Shown here: positions 22,464 to 32,027 of the stretch, in pieces
Numbering within the stretch: position 1 is the first letter of the stretch
Layout of the letters: the number at the start of each line of letters is the position of its first letter
Assembly: GCA_011391865.1 (NCBI GenBank)
Contig: JAABPV010000028.1
Location: forward strand, 1 to 34,885
Length of the DNA stretch: 34,885 nt
Direction: 5' to 3'
Origin: Desulfobulbaceae bacterium
GTDB lineage: Bacteria > Desulfobacterota > Desulfobulbia > Desulfobulbales > Desulfobulbaceae
Notes under the pieces: generated by a model
The model's input: only the letters and a program-made list of their open reading frames with translations
Databases searched by the model: none
Told to the model about the DNA's origin: nothing
Translations under genes and position numbers: made by a program

Positions 22464-23528
22464 ATGGCAACGATTCAATGGCGGCCCACAGTCAACGCGC
22501 TCACCACGCCCATTTCCTACAAGATGCTCTTCGTGCCGAGGAATGTGCTGAACAGCGACGAGGTGGCTAAGCGCATGACTGCGGAGCTGCCCAGCTACAG
22601 TGCCGAGGAGCTGCGTACCATCTTGACTATCCGCAACAAAGTTGTCCGGCAGAGCCTGATCAATGGCGAGCAAGTGACGGAGGAGGGTTGCTTCACCTAC
22701 GGCCTTTCATTCACAGCGAGGCTGGACAGCGCGGATGACGCGCCGCCGCCGATTGACGAGTGCCTGCAAGTGCGCATTTACGCCTCGCCACCCTTTGTCG
22801 CTGAAGTCCGTCACTCGGCCCAGCTGGAACGGCTGTCGCGGGACAAGAAGCTGCCGCTGATCAACACGGCGCAAGACACGCTGCTCAAGTTAGACAACGT
22901 GCTCAACCCGGACGGCGTGCTGCGGCTCACCGGCGAAGATCTGGCCTTTGACGCGGAAAAAGGCACCGGTGAATGCGTGATCGAAGGCACGGAGAGCGGT
23001 CGCGCCGTGCAGACGCGCCTGAACTTAGTCTCGAAGAGCGCGGTCATGCTCATGCCTGATATTCCTGCGCAAAGCAATCCGTGGAACAACGAGTACACCA
23101 TCTCTGTCACCACGCGCTATACGCCGCACGGCACGCCGCGCACCGGCACCTATGAGCGGATGCTGCGCACGCCGCTGACTGTGTATGGCCTCAGCAGCTG
23201 GACCGGCATTCTCACCGGCAATGCTGCCGCCGCATATGTCAGCATCACCGGCGGCTTGACTAGCGCGGACACGCGGCTGCGCGTTCAGGCCGTTCTTGAT
23301 CTGCAAGAGGAGCGGATGCTGTTCTCCTTGCTGGACATGCAGGAAGGCGGCGCAGCAGGCGCAGCGGTAATCGTGCCGCAGAACGGGGAATACATCCTGC
23401 CGGGCTATACTGGTTCGCCGGTGTCCAGCATGGAGATCACTGTGCAGAATTACGCCGCGCTGTGGGAGATGATCCGCAACAGCTACGGCGGCAGACTGGT
23501 GGATGTGCTGGATGTGAAGGTGGTGTAA
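22464..23528 (+). CDS. HU-like DNA-binding protein with C-terminal DUF4469-like domain
   Basis: The 354-residue protein starts with a region of about 130 residues resembling the HU-like fold of Bacteroidetes-type histone-like proteins. This includes a helical segment with Y-AEEL-TILTIRNKVVRQSLINGE, then a beta arm. Residues about 150-245 match the DUF4469 pattern: LNPDGVLRLTGEDLAFD, then a strand-rich stretch ending in Y-I-V-TRYTP with RTG, which usually follows such HU-like domains. A beta-rich tail follows. I infer a nucleoid- or DNA-associated protein. The start has AAGGA and a strong promoter, so expression is probably high and independent. The assignment is by pattern and would need a profile comparison. 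Confidence 0.6.
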   Translation: MATIQWRPTVNALTTPISYKMLFVPRNVLNSDEVAKRMTAELPSYSAEELRTILTIRNKVVRQSLINGEQVTEEGCFTYGLSFTARLDSADDAPPPIDECLQVRIYASPPFVAEVRHSAQLERLSRDKKLPLINTAQDTLLKLDNVLNPDGVLRLTGEDLAFDAEKGTGECVIEGTESGRAVQTRLNLVSKSAVMLMPDIPAQSNPWNNEYTISVTTRYTPHGTPRTGTYERMLRTPLTVYGLSSWTGILTGNAAAAYVSITGGLTSADTRLRVQAVLDLQEERMLFSLLDMQEGGAAGAAVIVPQNGEYILPGYTGSPVSSMEITVQNYAALWEMIRNSYGGRLVDVLDVKVV

Positions 23529-23663
23529 GGGCGGCTGAGTTTTGCCTCTTCTGCAAAAAAATCGCCCACAGGCCACTGCGGACTTTCTTTTTCCGTCAGT
23601 TCGTATTTAAATGCAGACTCCGGCGGCAATCCTGCGCCGCAGAATCATATTGGAGCGAACCTC

Positions 23664-24662
23664 ATGAATCATCAGAACCTGCCCGGCTTTGTCGACGCGC
23701 TGCTGCGCCCAGAAGCCTATCCGCATCCTGCCGCTGATGTGCGGTTAGTGCAGACGCATATCTCCTTCGTCCTCATTGCGGGCGACTTTGTCTATAAATT
23801 CAAGAAGCCGGTCAACTTCGGCTTTCTCGACTTCTCCACCTTGCAGAAGCGGCGGCACTGCTGCGAGCAGGAGCTGCTGCTCAACCGCCGCCTTTGCCCG
23901 GAGATTTATCTTGATCTGGTCACGGTGACGGCGGAGGGCCTCAACGGTGCTGGCGAGGTGCTCGAATACGGCGTGAAGATGGCCCGGATGCCGGAAGAAG
24001 GCATGATGGGCAGTCTGATCAAAGCGGGCAAACTGGGCCGCGAGCAGGTGGACGCGGTGGTTGCGCGGCTGATTCCCTTTTATCAGCAGGCGGAGCGCAG
24101 CGTGGAGATTGACGGCTTCGGCTTGGCGGACAAGGTGGCGGTCAACATCTTGGAGAACTTCGAGCAAACGCTCGGCTTCATCGGCCAAGGCGCGCTCAGT
24201 CAAGCGCAGTTTGACCGCATCTCGGCGTGGTCGAAAGCGTTTCTTGCTGATGAGGAGCGTTTCAAGCAGCGCATTGCGGGCGGCTATATCCGCGACTGCC
24301 ACGGCGATTTGTATTCGGCCAACATCTGCTTGGCGGATAAAGTCTATATCTTCGACTGCATTGAGTTCAACCAGCGCTTCCGCTACTGCGACGTGGCCAG
24401 CGATGTGGCCTTTTTGGCTATGGACTTGGATTTTCACGGCCTGCGCGATCTGTCCGAGCACTGCATTGACCGCTTCTGCCAGCTCTCCGGCGACAGCGGC
24501 CTACGCGGAATGCTCAACTTCTATAAATGCTATAGGGCTTACGTGCGCGGCAAGATCGGTCTCTTCACCGCAGGCGACCCGGCAGTGGACGCGGCGGTGC
24601 GTACAAGCTGCACCGAGGCAGCGGCCAAGTATTTCGCCCTTGCGGAAAGCTATGCCGTCTGA
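23664..24662 (+). CDS. Aminoglycoside phosphotransferase-like kinase (COG2187 type)
   Basis: The 332-residue protein has the protein-kinase-like APH fold: GDFVYKFKKPVNFGFLDFS with the nucleotide-binding Lys near the start, the catalytic loop CHGDLYSANI (H-D---N) at about residues 212-221, and the metal-binding Asp in IFDCIEFN. In many bacteria this COG2187 module is fused to a P-loop kinase of the COG0645 type in one polypeptide of about 520 residues. Here the P-loop part is a separate gene that starts 11 bases before this one stops, in the +1 frame. The substrate is unknown; aminoglycoside resistance should not be assumed. Confidence 0.8.
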   Translation: MNHQNLPGFVDALLRPEAYPHPAADVRLVQTHISFVLIAGDFVYKFKKPVNFGFLDFSTLQKRRHCCEQELLLNRRLCPEIYLDLVTVTAEGLNGAGEVLEYGVKMARMPEEGMMGSLIKAGKLGREQVDAVVARLIPFYQQAERSVEIDGFGLADKVAVNILENFEQTLGFIGQGALSQAQFDRISAWSKAFLADEERFKQRIAGGYIRDCHGDLYSANICLADKVYIFDCIEFNQRFRYCDVASDVAFLAMDLDFHGLRDLSEHCIDRFCQLSGDSGLRGMLNFYKCYRAYVRGKIGLFTAGDPAVDAAVRTSCTEAAAKYFALAESYAV

Positions 24663-25230
24663 GCGGACGATTTATATCTTCTTCGGCCTGATCGCGTCGG
24701 GAAAATCCTTTCTGGCCGAACGCTTCGCCGCTGAACGTGGCCTACCGTACTTCAACTCCGACCGGGTGCGCAAGGAGCTGGCAGGCATCGCTCCGACCGA
24801 ACGCCGCCCGGACGGAATCGGGCAGGGCATTTACACGCCGGAACTGAGCAGCAAAACCTATCAGACCATGCTGGCGCGGGCCGAAGAATCACTGCAAAAC
24901 GGCGCGGCAGGCGTGATCGTGGACGGCTCTTACAGCATCGCCGCAGGCCGCAGCGAGGTCATCCGGCTGGCGGAGAGAGTGGGAGCAAGGCCGCTCTTCA
25001 TCCTCTGCGCCTGCTCGGAAGCGGAGACCAAACGCCGCCTTGAGCTGCGGGCTAAAGACCCCAACGCGGTCTCTGATGGCCGCTGGGAGATATTTGTCCG
25101 CCAGCGCGAGAGCTTTACCCAGCCGGATGAGCTGCCGCCGGAGTTGCTGCTCCGGCTGGATACGGAAGCAGAGCCGGAGGCTTTGCTCAGGCAGATCAAC
25201 CTTCACCACCAAGGAATCAGAAATGACTAA
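24652..25230 (+). CDS. P-loop kinase-like protein (COG0645 type)
   Basis: The ATG at 24652 lies inside the end of the preceding gene and gives a 192-residue protein with Walker A FFGLIASGKS at about residues 9-18. FNSDRVRKELAG follows, then a central GVIVDGSY (Walker B-like), LFILCACSEAETKRRL and a late Arg-rich lid region. This is the zeta-toxin/gluconate-kinase-like module normally fused behind COG2187. The partner suggests that both proteins act together on an unknown small molecule. It overlaps the NIL/ferredoxin gene by eight bases, so all three are probably one transcript. The split could be natural or a frameshift in the sequence. Confidence 0.78.
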   Translation: MPSERTIYIFFGLIASGKSFLAERFAAERGLPYFNSDRVRKELAGIAPTERRPDGIGQGIYTPELSSKTYQTMLARAEESLQNGAAGVIVDGSYSIAAGRSEVIRLAERVGARPLFILCACSEAETKRRLELRAKDPNAVSDGRWEIFVRQRESFTQPDELPPELLLRLDTEAEPEALLRQINLHHQGIRND

Positions 25231-25660
25231 GATATTCCTCCTCAGCTACCCGAAAGAGAACTCCAGCCAGCCGGTGATCTGCCAGCTCGTCAAGCACTAC
25301 GATGTGGAGTTCAACATCCTCAAGGCGGAAATCCTGCCCCAGCGCGACGGCTACCTGATTCTGGAAATGAAGGGCCTCAAGGAGAACATCAATTCCGCCC
25401 TTGAATACCTCAGGAGCTTGGGGGTCAAGGCGGAGCGCATTGCCGGGCGGGTGCATCGTGATGAGAAAAAATGCTTTCAGTGCGGGGCCTGCACCGGCAT
25501 TTGTCCGGTCGGCGCACTGCATATTCAGCAGCCTGAAATGACGGTTGTTTTCGAGCCGGAGAAATGCACAGCCTGCGGTCTCTGTGTCACCGGCTGTCCG
25601 GTGCGGGCAATGGCGGTTTCCTTTGACCCGGCCACCGAAGAAAGCTGCGTCATGGCTTAA
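25223..25660 (+). CDS. NIL domain / 2[4Fe-4S] ferredoxin-type protein
   Basis: The 145-residue protein has an N-terminal NIL-like domain (about residues 1-75: YP--NSSQPVICQLVKHYDVEFNILKAEI). The C-terminal half has two four-Cys cluster motifs, CFQCGACTGICP and CTACGLCVTGCP, for two [4Fe-4S] clusters. NIL domains are known from methionine-transporter ATPases, where they bind methionine. NIL-ferredoxin proteins of anaerobes are linked to sulfur-amino-acid metabolism, including homocysteine synthesis in sulfate reducers and methanogens. The start at 25223 is supported by AAGGAATCAG upstream and by the family-like MTKIFLLSYP. It is a probable electron-transfer protein of the cytoplasm. Confidence 0.85.
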   Translation: MTKIFLLSYPKENSSQPVICQLVKHYDVEFNILKAEILPQRDGYLILEMKGLKENINSALEYLRSLGVKAERIAGRVHRDEKKCFQCGACTGICPVGALHIQQPEMTVVFEPEKCTACGLCVTGCPVRAMAVSFDPATEESCVMA

Positions 25661-25700
25661 TCAGTTCACCACAGCAACAACGCACGACAAGGAAGGCTTT

Positions 25701-26087
25701 ATGAATTCCAGCAGCGGCTCGGCATCTTTTTTCAACAAAGTTCCTTGGACCTTTTTCGTCATCATTTATCTCGTGGTGACGCAGGTTATGGAGATTCCTT
25801 TAGACGGCGTGCCGGGCTTTGTCCTGATCGGCCTCGGCGTGTTCGTGCTTTTTGCGGAATTTTTCAAATCCGGCGACATTGGCTTGGCGGTTTTCATGCT
25901 GGACGTGATCACGTCCGTGATCGGGCTGGTGGCCGCCACTGTCCTGCTCTGTTATTTGGTCTGGGTGATGGGCCAGCCGCTGACCTTCTACCACTGGTTC
26001 GGCTACACCATCCTGCTCGGCGACGCTATTTTCAGCCCGCTCAACTCGTTCCGCACGGCATTGCGGAATTTCGGCGTGGGAGCGTGA
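25701..26087 (+). CDS. Small membrane protein, hypothetical
   Basis: The 128-residue protein has three to four hydrophobic segments (about 16-30, 38-54, 63-90 and 98-112), so it is an inner-membrane protein. The ATG at 25701 has AAGGAAGG upstream. There is no family signature that I recognise. The polar N-terminus (NSSSGSASFF) and the conserved-looking SGDIG between segments two and three are the only notable points. It follows the ferredoxin gene by 40 bases and precedes the AAA ATPase gene by nine. Confidence 0.65.
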   Translation: MNSSSGSASFFNKVPWTFFVIIYLVVTQVMEIPLDGVPGFVLIGLGVFVLFAEFFKSGDIGLAVFMLDVITSVIGLVAATVLLCYLVWVMGQPLTFYHWFGYTILLGDAIFSPLNSFRTALRNFGVGA

Positions 26088-26096
26088 AGGATTCTT

Positions 26097-27227
26097 ATGC
26101 CGCAATCGTTAGACAAGCTGACCATCAAAGGCTTCAAGTCCATTCAGTCGCTGGAGAATTTTGAACTGCGGAAACTGAATGTGCTGATTGGCGGCAACGG
26201 GGCGGGGAAAAGCAATTTCATTGATTTTTTCCGCCTGCTGCGTGCCATGATGGAACTGCCGCTGCCCGGCCTTACCAATACAAGCCTGCACTCTTATGTT
26301 GTTACCGAAGGCCATGGCAGTGATGCTTTTTTGTTCAATGGGCCGAAGGTTACGCCTCAGATAGAGGTAGAAACAATGTTTGGACAAAATGGTTATCGCT
26401 TCAAATTAGTTCACACCACAGAAGAACTATTTATTATCAATGAAGAGGAAAGATATTATTCAGGAGGATATAAGCCATGGAGAAGGATTGGTGATTGGAG
26501 CAATGCTCCTGTCTTGCTTATAGATAAAGATAACGCCGGGTTTTATGGAATACGCAACGCATCTTCCTATGTTTATGAAGCGATATCTTCTTGGAAAATT
26601 TATCACTTTCATGACACCAGCAAAAACGCGCCGATGCGCCGTTCGGAGACCGTTGACGACACGGAATATCTCCGATTCGACGCAGCAAATATCGCTCCAT
26701 TTTTATATCATTTAAAAGAAAATAACGCTGATTCCTATCGGCAAATCGTTGATGCTGTGCGGCTGGTTGCGCCATTCTTTGGTGATTTTATTCTCAAACC
26801 AGCGCAGGATAAGGTGCGGCTGAACTGGCATCAAAAAGGCTCTGATTATCCGCTGCGGCCAATCCATCTTTCTGACGGCACTCTGCGTTTTATGTGCCTT
26901 GCCACAGCATTGCTTCAGCCGAATCCGCCGTCAACGATGATCATTGATGAGCCGGAATTGGGGCTGCATCCTTACGCCATCGAAATATTGGCGGAACTGA
27001 TTCAAGCAGCGGCAGAAAGAACACAGCTAATTGTTTCAACGCAGTCTCCATCCTTGGTTGACTGTTTCCAGCCGGAAGATGTGGTGGTGGTCACAAGAGA
27101 AAAAGGCGCATCCATCTTCAAGCGGCTGAATGTGCAAGAGCTTTCCGCTTGGCTTGAAGAGTATTCTTTGGGCGACCTTTGGCGCAGAGGCATTGTTGCA
27201 GGAGGCCCTGCGCATGAGACGGATTGA
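26097..27227 (+). CDS. AAA family ATPase (COG4637-like, OLD/ABC-type), probable defence ATPase
   Basis: The 376-residue protein has the SMC/ABC-like ATPase layout of OLD-family and related defence ATPases. It begins with DKLTIKGFKSI, and Walker A is GGNGAGKSNF at about 33-42. A central insert with low conservation follows (about 90-215). The signature LSDGTLRFM comes before Walker B MIIDEPELGLHP, then the STQSP segment. It overlaps by 14 bases a DUF4276 gene with Toprim-like residues. ATPase + Toprim-like pairs of this kind (PARIS, RloA/B, AbiL) act in phage defence; a similar role here is inference. The middle of the gene is more AT-rich than its neighbours, suggesting transfer. Confidence 0.82.
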   Translation: MPQSLDKLTIKGFKSIQSLENFELRKLNVLIGGNGAGKSNFIDFFRLLRAMMELPLPGLTNTSLHSYVVTEGHGSDAFLFNGPKVTPQIEVETMFGQNGYRFKLVHTTEELFIINEEERYYSGGYKPWRRIGDWSNAPVLLIDKDNAGFYGIRNASSYVYEAISSWKIYHFHDTSKNAPMRRSETVDDTEYLRFDAANIAPFLYHLKENNADSYRQIVDAVRLVAPFFGDFILKPAQDKVRLNWHQKGSDYPLRPIHLSDGTLRFMCLATALLQPNPPSTMIIDEPELGLHPYAIEILAELIQAAAERTQLIVSTQSPSLVDCFQPEDVVVVTREKGASIFKRLNVQELSAWLEEYSLGDLWRRGIVAGGPAHETD

Positions 27228-27909
27228 GGTTGTCATCATCGCGGAAGGGCCAGCCGAGCAGACCTTTGTGCGTGATATTCTTGCGCCGAACATGGCGATG
27301 AAAGGCATTTTTCTACATGCTTCATTGATTGGCAAAAGCGGACATAAAGGCGGCGACATCCGCTTTGAGCGGGCAAAGAGCTATATCGGCAATTTCCTCA
27401 AGCAGCGGCCTGATATTTACGTGTCAACGATGCTTGATTACTTCAGAATTGATTCTGATTGGCCGGGAAAAGAGCAAGTCAGCAGGCAAGTAAAGAGCGG
27501 AGCTGTGCTTTCCGCCGCCAAGAAAGCCGAGCTGTTGGAAGAGGCAACGCGGCAAAAAGTTGTTGAGAGCTTCGGCGGCAATAATGCAAACCGTCGCTTC
27601 ATTCCGTACATTTCCATGCACGAATTTGAAGCTCTGCTCTTCAGCAATCCCGTTGTGCTGGCAAAAGAACTCAGTGTTGATCCGAAGATTATTCAAAAAA
27701 TTCTTGCCGAATGCGGCAGCCCGGAAGAAATCAATGACCGCCCGGAAACTGCGCCTTCCAAGAGAATAGCCGTTTTGACGAACGGATACCGGAAGATTGC
27801 AATGGGCAAGACGATTGCTGAAAGCATAGGAATTCCAGTCATGCGGCGGAACTGCCCTCATTTTGACCAATGGCTGACCACTATCGAGCAGCTTCAGAAA
27901 GAGCCATAA
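27214..27909 (+). CDS. DUF4276 family protein (Toprim-like), partner of the AAA ATPase
   Basis: The ATG at 27214 inside the end of the ATPase gene gives a 231-residue protein. It begins RRIEVVIIAEGPAEQTFV, with the acidic residue placed as in Toprim motif I. At about 68-80 it has MLDYFRIDSDWPG, which supplies a D...DxD pattern. The later segments NRRFIPYISMHEFEALLFS and KRIAVLTNGYRKIAMG are hallmarks of DUF4276. Members are usually encoded next to COG4637-like ATPases. A nuclease or effector role triggered by the ATPase is plausible by analogy with PARIS/OLD systems but is not shown. A gap of 22 bases separates it from the DAHP synthase gene. Confidence 0.8.
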   Translation: MRRIEVVIIAEGPAEQTFVRDILAPNMAMKGIFLHASLIGKSGHKGGDIRFERAKSYIGNFLKQRPDIYVSTMLDYFRIDSDWPGKEQVSRQVKSGAVLSAAKKAELLEEATRQKVVESFGGNNANRRFIPYISMHEFEALLFSNPVVLAKELSVDPKIIQKILAECGSPEEINDRPETAPSKRIAVLTNGYRKIAMGKTIAESIGIPVMRRNCPHFDQWLTTIEQLQKEP

Positions 27910-27931
27910 ATTTCAACCATTATAAATAGAT

Positions 27932-29296
27932 ATGACTACGTGGAACAAATCATCCTGGAAAAGCAAAACCGCCCTTCAGCAGCCTGAATGGCCTGCGTCG
28001 GAGTTGCGTGAAGCCACAGAACTGCTCTCGCATCTGCCGCCGTTAGTGGCTGCGGGCGAAATCCGCGACCTGAAAGCGCACTTGGCCAAGGCGGCCAAGG
28101 GCCAAGCCTTTCTGCTCCAAGGCGGCGACTGCTCGGAGGAATTCGCCCGCTGCTCCGCGCCGAACATCAAAAGCACCCTCAAGGTGCTGCTGCAAATGGC
28201 CGCAATTCTGACCTACGGCGGCGGCAGGCCGGTGATCAAAGTGGGCCGCATGGCTGGCCAGTACGCCAAGCCGCGCTCCAGCCCGACCGAGATGGTCAAC
28301 GGCATGGAGCTGCCCAGCTACCGGGGCGACATGTGCAACTCGGTGGACGGCACGCCGGAGGCCCGCAAGGCCGATCCGCAGCGGATGCTCAAGGGCTATT
28401 ATCTCTCCGCCGCGACCCTGAACCTGCTCCGCGCCTTTGCCCAAGGCGGCTTCAGCTCGCTGCACAACGTGCATAAGTGGAATCAGGAGTTTGTCAAAAA
28501 TTCACCGGTCGGCGGTTCCTACGAGCAGAGCGTGGCCCGGCAGATCGAGCGGACGCTGACCTTCATGGAGAACATCGGCATCCACACCGACATGCCGCAG
28601 ATCAAGGAAGTGGAGTTCTTCACCTCGCACGAGGCCTTGTTCTTGGATTACGAGGAGTCGCTCGCCCGCGAGGACTCTGAGGACGAGGTGCGGGGCCGCT
28701 GGTACGGCTGCTCTGGCCACATGCTCTGGATCGGCGATCGCACCCGCCAGCTTGAGGGCGCCCATGTCGAATTTCTGCGCGGCGTGCGCAATCCGCTAGG
28801 CATGAAGGTCGGGCCGGGCCACAACCCGGAAGAGATCGTCAAGGTGGTGCAGCGGCTAAACCCGGACAACGAGGAAGGCCGGATGACCCTGATCACCCGC
28901 TTTGGCGCGGGCAAGGTGGAGCAGTATCTGCCGCCGCTGATTCGGGCGGTGCAGGGCGAGGGCTTGAATGTGCTCTGGTGCTGCGACCCGATGCACGGCA
29001 ATATCCGCAAGGCCCTGAGCGGCTGCAAGACCCGCAGCTTCGAGGACATCCTCGCCGAACTGAAAAGCTTCTTCGCGGTCTGCGGCAGCGAGGGCGCGAT
29101 TCCCGGCGGCGTGCATTTTGAGCTGACCGGCAAAGACGAGCAGACCGGCGACGTGACCGAATGCACCGGCGGCGCGTCTGGCCTGAGCGACGAGGGCCTG
29201 CGCCGCAACTACTGCACCGCCTGCGACCCCCGCCTGAACGCCGAGCAGTCTCTGGAGATGGCTTTCAGAATTGCGGAGATGCTGAAGGCGAGCTGA
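27932..29296 (+). CDS. Class II 3-deoxy-7-phosphoheptulonate (DAHP) synthase
   Basis: The 454-residue enzyme condenses phosphoenolpyruvate with erythrose 4-phosphate, the first step of the shikimate pathway. The plant/actinobacterial class II type is clear: FLLQGGDCSEEF, GRMAGQYAKPRS, LPSYRGDMCN, TSHEALFLDYEE, RGVRNPLGMKVGP, WCCDPMHGNI and the C-terminal TECTGGASGL--EGL. Cys and His/Glu in GGDC, CDPMHG and TECTGG segments are those expected for metal and substrate binding. The length is normal. No strong ribosome binding site precedes the ATG. A large terminator follows, so its transcript ends before groES. Confidence 0.95.
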   Translation: MTTWNKSSWKSKTALQQPEWPASELREATELLSHLPPLVAAGEIRDLKAHLAKAAKGQAFLLQGGDCSEEFARCSAPNIKSTLKVLLQMAAILTYGGGRPVIKVGRMAGQYAKPRSSPTEMVNGMELPSYRGDMCNSVDGTPEARKADPQRMLKGYYLSAATLNLLRAFAQGGFSSLHNVHKWNQEFVKNSPVGGSYEQSVARQIERTLTFMENIGIHTDMPQIKEVEFFTSHEALFLDYEESLAREDSEDEVRGRWYGCSGHMLWIGDRTRQLEGAHVEFLRGVRNPLGMKVGPGHNPEEIVKVVQRLNPDNEEGRMTLITRFGAGKVEQYLPPLIRAVQGEGLNVLWCCDPMHGNIRKALSGCKTRSFEDILAELKSFFAVCGSEGAIPGGVHFELTGKDEQTGDVTECTGGASGLSDEGLRRNYCTACDPRLNAEQSLEMAFRIAEMLKAS

Positions 29297-29323
29297 GGGG
29301 GAACTCTCAGTGCTCTTGATTCG

Positions 29324-29371
29324 CGCTTCCGCAGTCCGCTGCCGCTTGGCGGCGGACTGCGGAAGCGTTTT
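29324..29371 (+). terminator. Strong rho-independent terminator after DAHP synthase
   Basis: CGCTTCCGCAGTCCGC (29324-29339) and GCGGACTGCGGAAGCG (29352-29367) form a perfect 16-bp stem with a 12-base loop, followed by TTTT. It lies 27 bases after the stop codon at 29296 and insulates groES from upstream transcription. Confidence 0.85.
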
Positions 29372-29702
29372 CTGCTGAATTTCTGAGTTGATCAATCTGC
29401 CTGCCGCAGGACGGTTCAAAAAATCGTCCCTGCCCCCTTCTTGCTGTGAAATTGAGACAAAACGGTAGTTTTCCGCCGGAGGGCCTTCTCGCTTTTTTTG
29501 TGTAATTGCAACATTTAAAGAGAAAAGTGTATTTTTCCTCCCCCGCCCCCTTGATTTTCTCCGCCCCATCCCTATTGTTTCGCGCAGTCAAGATGACAGG
29601 AACAAGTCCTGTCCAAGCAAGTGAACTTGAGCCGATGCCACGCAGCAGCGCGTCGGCCTGAAAGTCCCTATCAAAAAACATTTGCATCAGGAGGAATTGT
29701 CC
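29372..29702. other. groESL upstream region (331 bases)
   Basis: No gene is seen. The region contains an AT-rich part (29500-29540), the heat-shock-type promoter listed separately, and a leader of about 115 bases. I searched by eye for the CIRCE element (TTAGCACTC-N9-GAGTGCTAA) and did not find it. Confidence 0.6.
29550..29577 (+). promoter_or_regulatory. Heat-shock sigma factor (RpoH)-type promoter of groES-groEL
   Basis: CTTG (29550-29553), 17 bases, then CCTATTG (29571-29577) matches the proteobacterial sigma32 consensus CTTG-N17/18-CYTATNT except at the last base. It is the expected class of promoter for groESL, and the spacing is exact. The start would be near 29585, about 118 bases before the groES ATG. 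Confidence 0.6.
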
Positions 29703-29993
29703 ATGAATATCCGTCCGCTGAATGACCGCATTCTGGTCCAGAGATTGGAAGAAGAAGAGAAAACCGCAGGCGGCATCATTATCCCCGACTCTGCCAAAGA
29801 GAAGCCCGCCGAGGGCAAAGTGATTGCTGTCGGCGCAGGCAAGCGGAATGACGCAGGCGAGCGCGTCGCTGTGGATGTCAAAGCAGGAGACCGCGTACTG
29901 TTCTCCAAGTACGGCGGCACCGATGTGAAGATAGACGGCCAGAAATACCTGATCATGCGCGAGGAAGACATCCTCGGCGTGATTGAGGGATAA
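29703..29993 (+). CDS. groES: Co-chaperonin GroES
   Basis: The 96-residue protein is the normal size for GroES, the seven-membered lid of the GroEL folding chamber. Typical segments are [21 protein letters not shown], the mobile-loop [38 protein letters not shown] and the end REEDILGVI. The ATG at 29703 has AGGAGGA nine bases upstream; an upstream in-frame ATG at 29682 lies before that site and is rejected. groEL follows after 66 bases on the same transcript. Confidence 0.97.
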   Translation: MNIRPLNDRILVQRLEEEEKTAGGIIIPDSAKEKPAEGKVIAVGAGKRNDAGERVAVDVKAGDRVLFSKYGGTDVKIDGQKYLIMREEDILGVIEG

Positions 29994-30053
29994 AAGCGCG
30001 TCCAGCCTGCTGTTCAACCAAACGTCATCAACGCAACGCTATACAAGGAGTGA

Positions 30054-31721
<1,668 letters not shown>

Positions 31722-31764
31722 GCAAGCCGTCTGCCTCTGCGCAGCACTGTCTGAACAAGAAAGC

Positions 31765-31803
31765 GGCAGGCTCTCCGGCAACGGGGAGCCTGCCCTTTTT
31801 TTT
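31765..31803 (+). terminator. Rho-independent terminator after groEL
   Basis: GGCAGGCTCTCC (31765-31776) pairs with GGGGAGCCTGCC (31783-31794), one G-T pair, followed by eight T (31796-31803). Confidence 0.85.
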
Positions 31804-31824
31804 GCCGACTCTGCTAATTGCCGC

Positions 31825-31853
31825 TTGACATCAGACCTGATCAAGTATATCAT
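31825..31853 (+). promoter_or_regulatory. Sigma70-type promoter of the tRNA-Ala gene
   Basis: A perfect TTGACA (31825-31830), a 17-base spacer and TATCAT (31848-31853) end 14 bases before the mature tRNA 5' end. The GC-rich stretch just after it may act as a stringent-response discriminator. Confidence 0.75.
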
Positions 31854-31867
31854 AGTCCCCGTTTGGA

Positions 31868-31943
<76 letters not shown>

Positions 31944-32027
31944 AAGATTCCGCAGTATCCCGCCGCAACTTCCGCAGTACGTTTGTTCCCGTTTCACCTC
32001 TTGCAGCATCTTCTTCACCCTTGAGCC

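Noticed and set aside
29372-29702. CIRCE/HrcA operator before groES
   Set aside because: No copy of TTAGCACTC-N9-GAGTGCTAA or a close variant was seen.
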